NCBI GenBank assembly: GCA_916720465.1
Contig: CAKARF010000035.1
Coordinates: 1 to 8,673, forward strand
Direction: 5' to 3'
Length of the DNA: 8,673 bases
Origin: an uncultured Atopobium sp.
Lineage (GTDB): Bacteria; Actinomycetota; Coriobacteriia; Coriobacteriales; Atopobiaceae
The notes below the pieces were generated by a model. The model did not search any database. It was not told where the DNA came from and saw nothing but the letters and a program-made list of their open reading frames with translations. The position numbers and the translations under genes were made by a program. Of the stretch, positions 1-6,589 are shown one piece after another. Position 1 is the stretch's first letter; each line of letters begins with the position of its first letter.

Positions 1-2693
1 GTGATAACCTTACCTTCTTTTTACGCCTGGTAAGAAAAGTGCTTGCTGAGTACAATCCAGATCTTCTTACTAGCTTTGACACGTTGCTGGTCGAAGCAAT
101 TAAGGCTGGACCAGATGATTTGTCTACAACGCGTGCACCTTTGCTACTTGAGGCAATCAATGCGGTACTCAAAGTAGATTCAGAGAAGGAATCGCTTAAC
201 GCGTTCCTTCGCTTTGCTTCTACCATTGATAACCTGAGCATGGAAGACTCCGTACTTCTCATGCGCGCATTTGTCACTTTCTTCCACCTGGCAAATCTTT
301 GTGAAGAGAATTATCGCGTTACTAGCCTGCGTTCTCGTGAGGCCTCTGTTGATCCATCTTCTGCAGAAGACCCTATCAACGAGATAACCGTTGCCTATAA
401 GCAGCTCATTGACGAGTGCGGTGAAGAAGAGGCAAAAGCACGTCTTAATCGCCTTGAGTTCCACCCTGTTTTTACTGCGCATCCAACTGAGGCTCGCCGT
501 AAAAATGTTGAGCGCCGAATCCGTACCATCTCAGAGCTTCTTGATGAGCGCCAGAGGCTTGGTGGTCCTGCTCGTATGGAAAACGAGCGTCGCATGCTGC
601 AAGAGATTGACGGTCTCTTCCGCACCTCTCCTATTGGTCATAAAAAGCCAACTCCTTTGGAGGAGGCAGACACCGTCCTTAACATTTTTGACACCACTCT
701 TTTTGAGATGGTTCCTTCGGTGTATCGCCGCTTTGATAACTGGGTGCTGGGAGAAAATGCTGGTTGTGTGCCACCTGTCTGCCCACCATTCTTCCGTCCA
801 GGTAGTTGGATTGGCTCCGATCGCGATGGTAACCCCAACGTTACCGCCCTGGTTTCTCGCCAAGTTGCCGAGAAGTACCGTGTACACGTACTGCAGGCAC
901 TGGCTCGGGCAACCAAGGAGGTCAGCCGCGGTCTGACGCTTGATGGTATTTCAACTCCAGCTTCGCCTGCCCTTGCTAATCTTTGGGCACAACAGGTAGA
1001 GATGAGCCAGGCTCTAACCTCTAGGGCTATTGATAAGGCAGGATCTGAGCTGCATCGTGCGGCTATGCGTGTCATTTCTGGTCGACTCAGCGCCACCATT
1101 GAGCGCAATGCCGATCTTATGTATCAAAATGCCGAAGAGTTTATTGCTGACCTGCGTGTCATTCAGGACTCGCTGGCCCAGGCAGGAGCGTATCGTATTG
1201 CCTACGGCCCTGTTCAGAAGCTTATTTGGCAGGCTCAGACCTTTGGCTTCCACCTGGTAGAGATAGAGTTCCGTCAGCACTCTTTGGTGCACAAACGTGC
1301 GCTTGCAGATATTGAGACACACCCATCAACTGCCGAGAAACCCGCCAAACTTGATGCTATGACGCAAGAAGTGCTGGATACCTTCCGCTCCATTGGTTCA
1401 ATTCAAAAGAAGAACGGTATCAACGCTGCTCGTCGCTATATTATTTCGTTCACACAGTCCGCTCAGGATGTTGAGAATGTCTACAAACTTGCACGTCTTG
1501 CGTTTGCAAATGAAGAGGATGTTCCTGTTCTTGACGTTATCCCGTTGTTTGAACAGATTGAAGATCTTGAGAATGCTGTTGCCACACTTGATCAGGTGAT
1601 TCAGCTTCCTGAGGTGCAGGCACGTCTTGCTCAGACAGACCGCAAGCTTGAGGTTATGTTGGGCTATTCTGATTCCTCTAAGGATGAAGGCCCTACTACG
1701 GCAACGCTGGTACTGCACAAGACCCAGGCTGCTCTGGCAGAGTGGGCAGAGAAGAACTCCATTGACCTCATCTTGATGCATGGACGTGGCGGTGCTGTAG
1801 GTCGTGGCGGTGGTCCTGCAAACCGTGCTGTTTTGTCTCAGCCTAAGGGATCAGTAAACGGTCGCTTTAAACTTACTGAGCAGGGAGAAGTTATCTTTGC
1901 TCGCTATGGAGACCCAACGCTTGCTCGCCGTCACGTAGAGTCTGTTGCAGGAGCAACACTGCTTCAGATGGCACCTTCTATTGAGCAAAAGAACACCCAG
2001 ACAGACGTCAAGTTTGCTTCGCTCGCATCTGAGCTTGATAAGGCCTCCAAGCAGCGCTTCTTGGAGCTCATTCACTCCGATGGCTTTGCTGAGTGGTTCT
2101 CGGTTGTTACCCCTCTAACAGAGATTGGTCTTCTCCCCATTGGATCAAGGCCTGCAAAACGTGGCCTGGGCGCCAAGTCTCTTGATGACTTGCGTGCAAT
2201 TCCATGGATTTTCTCGTGGTCACAGGCTCGTATTAACCTGGCCGCTTGGTACGGATTGGGTAGCGCGTGCGAAGCTGTAGGGGATATTGAGCGCCTCCGC
2301 GAGGCCTACAAAGAGTGGCCGCTGTTCACTACGTTTATCGACAACATTGAGATGTCTATCTCCAAGATTGACGCGCGTATCGCAAGACTTTATCTGGCTC
2401 TGGGTGATCATCCTGAGCTTTCGGAGATGGTTCTCTCTGAGATGTCGTTGACGCGTAAGTGGGTACTTGCTATTACGGGAAACAAGTGGCCACTGGAGAA
2501 CCGTCGTGTGCTTGGTCCTGTTATCCGCCTGCGTCTGCCATTTGTTAATATTCTCTCGGTTACGCAGGTACATGCCCTGTCTGTGCTTCGTACAAGGGAT
2601 GACACGCTTACTCCAGAGGAGCGTGCACATATTACGTATCTGATTTTGTGCACCGTGTCCGGTGTTGCTGCAGGTCTGCAGAATACGGGCTGA
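1..2693 (+). CDS. ppc: Phosphoenolpyruvate carboxylase, 5' end outside the window
   Basis: Cytoplasmic enzyme that adds bicarbonate to phosphoenolpyruvate to give oxaloacetate, refilling the TCA branch. Family motifs run in order (residues counted from a GTG at 39): FTAHPTE with the catalytic His at about 148, GSWIGSDRDGNPN at about 255-267, GYSDSSKDEG at about 542-551, the glycine-rich loop HGRGGAVGRGGG from about 581, IPWIFSWSQ near 725, and the family-typical C-terminus ending QNTG. The GTG at 39 gives 884 residues but is probably not the start. The frame stays open to base 3, it encodes DNLTFFLRLVRKVL, which resembles the conserved N-terminal helix of the family, and no ribosome site precedes the GTG. 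I therefore annotate a 5'-partial gene whose first complete codon is at 3. The Arg (about 832) and C-terminal Asn corresponding to E. coli aspartate-inhibition residues R832 and N881 are present, although the block after that Arg is diverged. Stop is TGA. The gene is monocistronic at its 3' end. Confidence 0.96.
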   Translation, partial: DNLTFFLRLVRKVLAEYNPDLLTSFDTLLVEAIKAGPDDLSTTRAPLLLEAINAVLKVDSEKESLNAFLRFASTIDNLSMEDSVLLMRAFVTFFHLANLCEENYRVTSLRSREASVDPSSAEDPINEITVAYKQLIDECGEEEAKARLNRLEFHPVFTAHPTEARRKNVERRIRTISELLDERQRLGGPARMENERRMLQEIDGLFRTSPIGHKKPTPLEEADTVLNIFDTTLFEMVPSVYRRFDNWVLGENAGCVPPVCPPFFRPGSWIGSDRDGNPNVTALVSRQVAEKYRVHVLQALARATKEVSRGLTLDGISTPASPALANLWAQQVEMSQALTSRAIDKAGSELHRAAMRVISGRLSATIERNADLMYQNAEEFIADLRVIQDSLAQAGAYRIAYGPVQKLIWQAQTFGFHLVEIEFRQHSLVHKRALADIETHPSTAEKPAKLDAMTQEVLDTFRSIGSIQKKNGINAARRYIISFTQSAQDVENVYKLARLAFANEEDVPVLDVIPLFEQIEDLENAVATLDQVIQLPEVQARLAQTDRKLEVMLGYSDSSKDEGPTTATLVLHKTQAALAEWAEKNSIDLILMHGRGGAVGRGGGPANRAVLSQPKGSVNGRFKLTEQGEVIFARYGDPTLARRHVESVAGATLLQMAPSIEQKNTQTDVKFASLASELDKASKQRFLELIHSDGFAEWFSVVTPLTEIGLLPIGSRPAKRGLGAKSLDDLRAIPWIFSWSQARINLAAWYGLGSACEAVGDIERLREAYKEWPLFTTFIDNIEMSISKIDARIARLYLALGDHPELSEMVLSEMSLTRKWVLAITGNKWPLENRRVLGPVIRLRLPFVNILSVTQVHALSVLRTRDDTLTPEERAHITYLILCTVSGVAAGLQNTG

Positions 2694-2781
2694 TATAGAG
2701 TCACTTACCGTAAAGATGAGCAAACAATCGTTCATTCTTACGTAAAACTAACGCGGACTGAAATAAAGTTGCAATATTTAC

Positions 2782-2826
2782 AAGGCGAGAAACCACTGGT
2801 AGACAGGGTTTCTCGCCTTATTTTTT
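2782..2826 (+). terminator. Intrinsic terminator of ppc
   Basis: A perfect 13-bp stem (AAGGCGAGAAACC at 2782-2794 pairing with 2807-2819) is followed by A and six T. The 12-base loop can form a further CTG/CAG pairing. The position, 89 bases after the ppc stop and before the feo promoter, separates the two transcription units. The T tract lies on one side only, so it acts on + strand transcripts. Confidence 0.9.
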
Positions 2827-2847
2827 AGTTTAATTATTAAATGGAAG

Positions 2848-2876
2848 TTGAATTACCTTAACTTTTAGTTGATACT
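2848..2876 (+). promoter_or_regulatory. Likely promoter of the feo operon
   Basis: TTGAAT (2848-2853) matches the -35 consensus at four of six bases. A 17-base spacer separates it from GATACT (2871-2876), which matches the -10 consensus at four of six. This predicts a start near 2883 and a leader of about 50 bases before feoA. It is the best-spaced pair between the ppc terminator and the first feoA. The surroundings are AT-rich, including the palindrome TTTAATTATTAAA at 2829-2841 just upstream of the -35. Prediction from sequence only. Confidence 0.55.
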
Positions 2877-2913
2877 AATGAAGTAAAAGTTCGAATCAGC
2901 AAACTTAGTTTGC
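2865..2913. promoter_or_regulatory. Candidate metal-regulator operators of the feo operon
   Basis: Two inverted repeats sit on and just after the predicted promoter. TTAGT-TGAT-ACTAA (2865-2878) covers the -10 element. GCAAACT-T-AGTTTGC (2899-2913) is a perfect 15-base palindrome about 20 bases past the expected transcription start. An imperfect one, TTAACT-TTT-AGTTGA, overlaps the first at 2858-2872. feo operons are commonly repressed by Fur or DtxR/MntR-family proteins under iron-replete conditions, and a repressor bound here would block initiation or early elongation. None of these is a clear match to the classical Fur box or to the DtxR consensus, so the regulator is not identified. Confidence 0.4.
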
Positions 2914-2934
2914 CTACGGTTATTTGGAGGATGC

Positions 2935-3201
2935 ATGGATACAGAAAAGACCTCACAGGGTCCTGCAAATTCTGGTCCAGTTCTTCCTCTTGCCATGCTT
3001 GGTGAGGAAGAGACTGCGTTGATCGTAACGGTTAAGGGTGCTTCTGATCTTCGCCAGCACCTCTCAACACTTGGTTTTGTTGAGGGCGCCGAGGTAAAGG
3101 TTATTTCACGAGTCAACGGCGACGTTATTGTTAGCGTTAAGGGTGCTCGACTTGGGCTTAACCGTCAGATGTCGTCGCACATCATGGTTTCTCCGCTCTA
3201 A
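2935..3201 (+). CDS. feoA: FeoA-family protein, first copy
   Basis: Small cytoplasmic SH3-like protein, 88 residues, of the FeoA family that accompanies the ferrous-iron transporter FeoB. The core from about residue 21 has the family pattern: an opening beta strand (TALIVTVKG), a helix with LRQHLSTLGFVEGAEVKV, then the strands GDVIVSVKG and RLGLNRQMSSHIMV. About 20 polar residues precede the core. The ATG at 2935 is chosen because TGGAGG (2925-2930) lies four bases upstream; the ATG at 2931 abuts that site and runs into a stop in its frame. It is shorter in the middle than the second copy (VNGD where that one has APLGDP), so the two are diverged paralogues rather than a recent duplication. 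It is the first gene of the feo operon, 69 bases before the second feoA. Confidence 0.9.
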   Translation: MDTEKTSQGPANSGPVLPLAMLGEEETALIVTVKGASDLRQHLSTLGFVEGAEVKVISRVNGDVIVSVKGARLGLNRQMSSHIMVSPL

Positions 3202-3218
3202 ACACTTTGTTGTATTGC

Positions 3219-3243
3219 GCTGCTGGTAAAACCCGCGGCTTTT
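3219..3243 (+). terminator. Hairpin with short T run between the two feoA genes
   Basis: GCTGCTGG (3219-3226) can pair with CCCGCGGC (3232-3239) with one mismatch and one G-U pair around a five-base loop, followed by TTTT. It resembles a weak terminator or an RNA-processing hairpin and could make feoA copy 1 more abundant than the downstream genes. The T run is short, so full termination is unlikely. Confidence 0.35.
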
Positions 3244-3270
3244 AATACGTGTTTCGATGAAAGGAAGGTT

Positions 3271-3516
3271 ATGGCAACTCTAAAAGAAGTTAAGGTGGGG
3301 GAGAGTTGCACGGTTGCTGCGCTAAAGGGTGTAGGCGCCGTGAAACGTCGCATCATGGACATGGGCCTTACTAAGGGCACTGAGGTTTACGTCAAGAAAG
3401 TGGCACCACTGGGAGACCCAATTGAGCTCACAGTTCGTGGCTACGAGCTTTCTATCCGCAAGGATGAAGCTGCAAGCATTGAAGTAGTAGACGTTCACAA
3501 GGTAGAGGAAGCCTAA
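3271..3516 (+). CDS. feoA: FeoA, second copy, coupled to feoB
   Basis: Classical FeoA of 81 residues. SCTVAALKGVGAVKRRIMDMG is followed by LTKGTEVYVKKVAPLGDPIEL and a closing RGYELSIRKDEAASIEVV strand pair, the complete SH3-like fold of the family. FeoA is thought to bind FeoB at the membrane and support ferrous-iron uptake; its exact mechanism is unsettled. The start ATG is preceded by AAGGAAGG (3261-3268). Its TAA stop shares one base with the feoB ATG (TAATG at 3514-3518), and the feoB ribosome site (GAGGAA, 3505-3510) lies inside this gene. Translation of feoB is therefore probably coupled to this copy rather than to the first. Confidence 0.95.
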   Translation: MATLKEVKVGESCTVAALKGVGAVKRRIMDMGLTKGTEVYVKKVAPLGDPIELTVRGYELSIRKDEAASIEVVDVHKVEEA

Positions 3517-6176
3517 TGGCACAAAAGACTATTATTGGTCTTGCAGGTAACCCAAACTGCGGTAAGACCACCCTATTCAATGAGCTTACGGGCTCAAACG
3601 GCTACGTCGGCAACTGGCCAGGCGTTACTGTTGAGAAGAAGCAGGCAAATTGGCGTGCCGATAAGGACGTCACCTTTGTCGACCTTCCTGGTATTTACTC
3701 TCTGTCTCCTTATTCACCTGAGGAGCAGGTATCTCGTGACTACCTCATTAATGAGCGTCCAGACGCCATTATTGACCTTCTCGATGTTACCAACCTGGAG
3801 CGTAACCTCTATCTGACTACTCAGATTCTTGAGGCTGGTCGTCCAGTTGTCCTTGGTCTTAACATGGTTGACCTGCTCAAGGAGTCCGGTGACGTTATTG
3901 ATACCAAGGAGCTTTCCAAGCAGCTTGGTGTTGAGGTTATTGAGATTTCTGCACTTCGCAAAAAGAACATTGACACTCTGGTAAAGACGGCAATTAAGGC
4001 CGGCCAGGAGGGAACTCCTGCTGAGGGTGTTAAGTGCTTTACCCCAGAGGTTGAAGAGGCTCTTGGCAAGATTGCTACTGCAATCGAGGGCCTTGCTCCT
4101 GCAACTCTTTCTCGTTGGTATTCCATTAAGGTCTTCGAGCGCGATGCAAATGCAATTGCTCCTCTTAACCTTTCTGCCGAGAAAACCGCTGAGCTTGAGA
4201 AGATCATTGCTGCAGTTGAGCAGTCTCGTGACGACGACGCTGAGTCCATCATTACCTCTGACCGTTATGAGTGGATTGCTGGCGTTATGGCAGCTTGCGT
4301 CAAGAAGGCTCCAAAGCAGCTGACCACTTCCGAGAAGATTGACCGCGTTGTTACTAACCGTATCCTTGGTCTTCCTATCTTCGTCATCATCATGTCTCTT
4401 GTGTACTTCATCTCCATTTCTACCGTTGGTACGGGAGCTACTAACTGGGTTAACGATAACCTGTTTGATAAGGGTTTCCACTTCATGGGTATCGGCGACG
4501 CCGAGTACAATGAGGCAAAAGATGAGTTTGATTCTCATCACTATGGTGACCAGATCGACGCTTATCTCAACGCAGCTGACGAGGCTGGTATTGATACCAC
4601 TGAGGTTCGTGCTGCAATCGAAGCTAAACAGTGGGATTCTGACGCTATCACCAGCTTTGAGGCAGAGACTGCCAAGAAGAACGTTGTTGCTCTGAGCGCA
4701 CCAGTTCATGATGAGGATGGCAACTTCGTTGATACTGACGACAATCCTCTTAAGCTTGACGCTGACGGCAACCCAATTCTTGCTGAGGGTCAGGAACTCC
4801 AGACTCTTGGTGGCGTAACTGCCGCTGGCTTTAAGACTGCTGTTGAAGGCGCTGCTACTGAGCCAGATGCTTCCCAGTACGGCATGTATGTCCCAGGTAT
4901 TCCTAATCTTGCTCGCGGTGCCCTTGAAGGTGCTGGCGCAAGCCCCATTGTCACTAGCCTTGTAGTTGACGGTGTTATTAATGGCGTCGGCTCTGTCCTC
5001 GGCTTTATTCCACAGATGTTTGTTCTGTTTGTCATGCTGTGCTTCCTTGAGGACTGCGGTTACATGAGCCGTGTTGCCTTTGTCATGGACCGCGTGTTCC
5101 GTCGCTTTGGCCTTTCCGGTAAGTCCTTTATTCCACTTCTAATTTCTTCCGGATGTGGTGTTCCTGGCGTTCTTTCTACTCGTACTATTGAGAACGAGAA
5201 GGATCGTCGAATGACCGCAATGCTCACCACCATGATTCCTTGTTCTGCAAAGCAGCCAATTATTGCTTTGGTTATGGGTGTTCTTATTGGTGGCTCTTCT
5301 GCTTGGTGGGTTGCTCCAGCCTTTTATTTCATGGGTGTAGCTGCGATTGTTATTTCTGCAATCATGCTGAAGAAGACTAAGGCATTTGAGGGCGAGCCTG
5401 CACCATTTGTTATGGAGCTTCCTGATTACCACATGCCTTCTATCAGGTCTTGGGCAATGCATGTTTGGGAGCGTATCTCTGCATACATCCTCAAGGCTGG
5501 TACCATCATCTTCGCAGCAGCTATTGGTATCTGGGTTCTTTCCAACTTTGGTTGGGCAACCTGGGATGGTGCAAACGGCGTCTTTGGTTACCTTCCAGGC
5601 ATTGAGGGTGCTCCTGAGAATGTCATGGACTTCTCTCTGCTTGCAGCTGTTGGTGGTTTCATCGGCGTTATCTTTGCTCCTCTTGGATTTGCAAACTGGC
5701 AGGCAACTGCAGCTTCCATCTCTGCTCTGATTGCAAAAGAGAACCTTGTTTCTACCTTTGGTGTTCTTTACGGTCTTGGTGATGCAAGCGAGAAGTCCGT
5801 TACTATGTGGTCTGGCTTCGCTGGTATGTTCACCGATGCTGGTGGCATTCTTCACGTTGGTGCAATGTGCGCATTTGTTGCATTCAATATGCTTGACGCA
5901 CCTTGCTTTGCTGCAATTGGTTCCATCCGTCGTCAGATGAATGACTCTAAGTGGTTCTGGTTTGCTATTGGTTATCAGTGCACTTTTGCATGGATTGTTG
6001 GTCTTATCATCAACCAGTTCTGGGAGTTCTTCGTTCTTGGTTCCTTCGGTGTCTGGACTGTTATTGCTTTTGCCTTCTTGGCAGCAATTCTCTTCCAGCT
6101 CTTCCGTCCTGCTCCAAAGTGGGATAAGAAGGACGATAAGATCCTTACCAACCTTACCGAGGTTGCAAAGGCATAA
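3516..6176 (+). CDS. feoB: Ferrous-iron transporter FeoB with an acidic loop insertion
   Basis: GTP-dependent inner-membrane Fe(II) importer, 886 residues. The N-terminal G domain is complete: G1 GNPNCGKTT (11-19), G2 GVT (36-38), G3 DLPG (56-59), G4 NMVD (116-119) and a G5-like SAL (145-147). A helical linker (about 165-280) leads to the first membrane segment at about 283-302. The membrane core has the expected landmarks: DGVINGVGSVLGFIPQ (485-500), FLEDCGYMSR (510-519), gate motif GCGVPG with Cys547, PCSAKQP with Cys576 (PCGAKLP is more usual), and a second gate-like half with GFANWQA and IAKENLVSTFGVLYG. A run of about 130 residues (roughly 328-461), between membrane segment 1 and DGVINGVG, is absent from the FeoB proteins I know, such as E. 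coli. It is highly acidic and has two DxDGN motifs. No feoC follows. Start ATG overlaps the feoA stop; stop is TAA. Confidence 0.97.
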   Translation: MAQKTIIGLAGNPNCGKTTLFNELTGSNGYVGNWPGVTVEKKQANWRADKDVTFVDLPGIYSLSPYSPEEQVSRDYLINERPDAIIDLLDVTNLERNLYLTTQILEAGRPVVLGLNMVDLLKESGDVIDTKELSKQLGVEVIEISALRKKNIDTLVKTAIKAGQEGTPAEGVKCFTPEVEEALGKIATAIEGLAPATLSRWYSIKVFERDANAIAPLNLSAEKTAELEKIIAAVEQSRDDDAESIITSDRYEWIAGVMAACVKKAPKQLTTSEKIDRVVTNRILGLPIFVIIMSLVYFISISTVGTGATNWVNDNLFDKGFHFMGIGDAEYNEAKDEFDSHHYGDQIDAYLNAADEAGIDTTEVRAAIEAKQWDSDAITSFEAETAKKNVVALSAPVHDEDGNFVDTDDNPLKLDADGNPILAEGQELQTLGGVTAAGFKTAVEGAATEPDASQYGMYVPGIPNLARGALEGAGASPIVTSLVVDGVINGVGSVLGFIPQMFVLFVMLCFLEDCGYMSRVAFVMDRVFRRFGLSGKSFIPLLISSGCGVPGVLSTRTIENEKDRRMTAMLTTMIPCSAKQPIIALVMGVLIGGSSAWWVAPAFYFMGVAAIVISAIMLKKTKAFEGEPAPFVMELPDYHMPSIRSWAMHVWERISAYILKAGTIIFAAAIGIWVLSNFGWATWDGANGVFGYLPGIEGAPENVMDFSLLAAVGGFIGVIFAPLGFANWQATAASISALIAKENLVSTFGVLYGLGDASEKSVTMWSGFAGMFTDAGGILHVGAMCAFVAFNMLDAPCFAAIGSIRRQMNDSKWFWFAIGYQCTFAWIVGLIINQFWEFFVLGSFGVWTVIAFAFLAAILFQLFRPAPKWDKKDDKILTNLTEVAKA
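4497..4898 (+). other. Acidic extracytoplasmic insertion encoded within feoB
   Basis: This segment encodes FeoB residues about 328-461, placed between the first membrane span and the DGVINGVG span, so it should face outwards. I count about 30 Asp/Glu against about 7 Lys/Arg. The first half is likely helical (for example IDAYLNAADEAGI). The middle has two close DxDGN motifs, DEDGN at 399-403 and DADGN at 415-419, joined by further Asp residues, and a His pair occurs near residue 343. Such motifs often bind Ca(II) or other divalent cations in secreted proteins, which makes a metal-collecting or structural role plausible but unproven. The frame is intact and codon use matches the rest of feoB. 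Confidence 0.7.
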
Positions 6177-6207
6177 GCTACTACTAGATTAGTACGCTGA
6201 CCTGATT

Positions 6208-6238
6208 CCCCGCACCAATTCGGTGCGGGGGATTTTTT
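6208..6238 (+). terminator. Intrinsic terminator of the feo operon
   Basis: A perfect 9-bp GC-rich stem, CCCCGCACC (6208-6216) with 6222-6230, encloses a five-base loop AATTC. GA and six T follow. It starts 31 bases after the feoB stop and ends the feoA-feoA-feoB unit. Confidence 0.93.
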
Positions 6239-6311
6239 GTTCAAATGTAAAGAGTGTACGAGGGTGGGTGAGTTAAAAAGACCATTTAAAAACAAGGGCG
6301 AGAATACACGT

Positions 6312-6386
6312 TTATATCGGACTGCTTGGATATAAGATAAAAATCCATAGGCATGTAAACTAAGTCTAACTTTTTGTAGAGTTTAC
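6312..6386. repeat. Two short inverted repeats in the intergenic region
   Basis: TTATATC (6312-6318) and GATATAA (6329-6335) form a perfect 7-bp inverted repeat with a 10-base loop. GTAAACT (6355-6361) and AGTTTAC (6380-6386) form another with 18 bases between. The surroundings are AT-rich and non-coding. The second pair resembles the half-sites of the palindrome at 2899-2913 in the feo leader (GCAAACT/AGTTTGC). They could be protein-binding sites or weak RNA hairpins; nothing shows which. Confidence 0.4.
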
Positions 6387-6415
6387 GAAATTAGATAAAA
6401 AAGTTGAAAAGATTC

Positions 6416-6444
6416 TTGTAAGTTTCCCATGGTTAACTTACTAT
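6416..6444 (+). promoter_or_regulatory. Possible promoter of the intergenic small RNA
   Basis: TTGTAA (6416-6421) and TACTAT (6439-6444) are separated by 17 bases, each matching the -35 or -10 consensus at four of six positions. Transcription would begin near 6451, at the first base of the first hairpin below. Such matches also arise by chance in AT-rich DNA, so the call rests mostly on the terminator that follows. Confidence 0.3.
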
Positions 6445-6450
6445 GTTTTT

Positions 6451-6569
6451 AAGCAATTTAGTTGCTTGCTTTTTTCAGGTTCCCGTAGCTCGAAGAAAGA
6501 CCCTCTCCCTTTCTTGCGAGCGTAGAACACGAGCCGCTGACTCTGGGTGTCAGCGGCTCGCCCCTTTTT
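6451..6569 (+). ncRNA. Candidate small RNA of about 120 nt, unrecognised family
   Basis: Three hairpins follow one another. Hairpin 1 is AAGCAA (6451-6456) with TTGCTT (6462-6467), then GC and six T, like a weak terminator. Hairpin 2 is GCTCGAAGAAAG (6488-6499) with 6509-6521, 12 pairs and one bulged G, presenting the C-rich loop ACCCTCTCC. Hairpin 3 is an 11-bp perfect stem (6531-6541 with 6549-6559) followed by GCCCC and five T. The last is a + strand terminator although the feo operon already ended at 6238 and the next gene is on the other strand, so a separate + transcript is the simplest explanation. I do not recognise 6S, SRP, tmRNA, RNase P or a riboswitch. There is no convincing open frame inside. 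Confidence 0.4.
6531..6569 (+). terminator. Strong intrinsic terminator facing the right-hand operon
   Basis: GAGCCGCTGAC (6531-6541) pairs perfectly with 6549-6559 around a seven-base loop, followed by GCCCC and TTTTT (6565-6569). It stops + strand transcription 20 bases before the 3' end of the oppositely oriented exporter gene. No T tract exists in the other direction, so it is not a good terminator for that operon, for which I found no canonical one. Confidence 0.8.
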
Positions 6570-6589
6570 ATAGCTGTAATTACTAGAGT

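Noticed and set aside
3714..4709. A long open frame on the - strand opposite feoB (331 codons)
   Set aside because: It mirrors the codon pattern of feoB, has no ribosome site or recognisable family, and the + strand frame is certain.
4707..4772. EF-hand calcium site in the FeoB insertion
   Set aside because: The DxDGN motifs lack the full 12-residue loop and flanking helices of a true EF-hand, so only a general metal-binding possibility is kept.
5139..5855. A second long - strand open frame opposite feoB (238 codons)
   Set aside because: Low-complexity, Cys/Asn-rich composition typical of an antisense shadow; nothing recognisable.
6429..6452. A seven-codon frame (MVNLLCF) just before a hairpin, like a leader peptide
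   Set aside because: No ribosome site, no run of regulatory codons, and no + strand gene downstream to attenuate.
6480..6555. tRNA-like opening (CCCGTAGCTC) in the intergenic region
   Set aside because: No D-arm, anticodon arm or T-loop follows; the bases fold into a single long hairpin instead.
6440..6589. Intrinsic terminator for the right-hand operon
   Set aside because: Read on the - strand, none of the hairpins is followed by a T run; termination may be Rho-dependent or lie further on.
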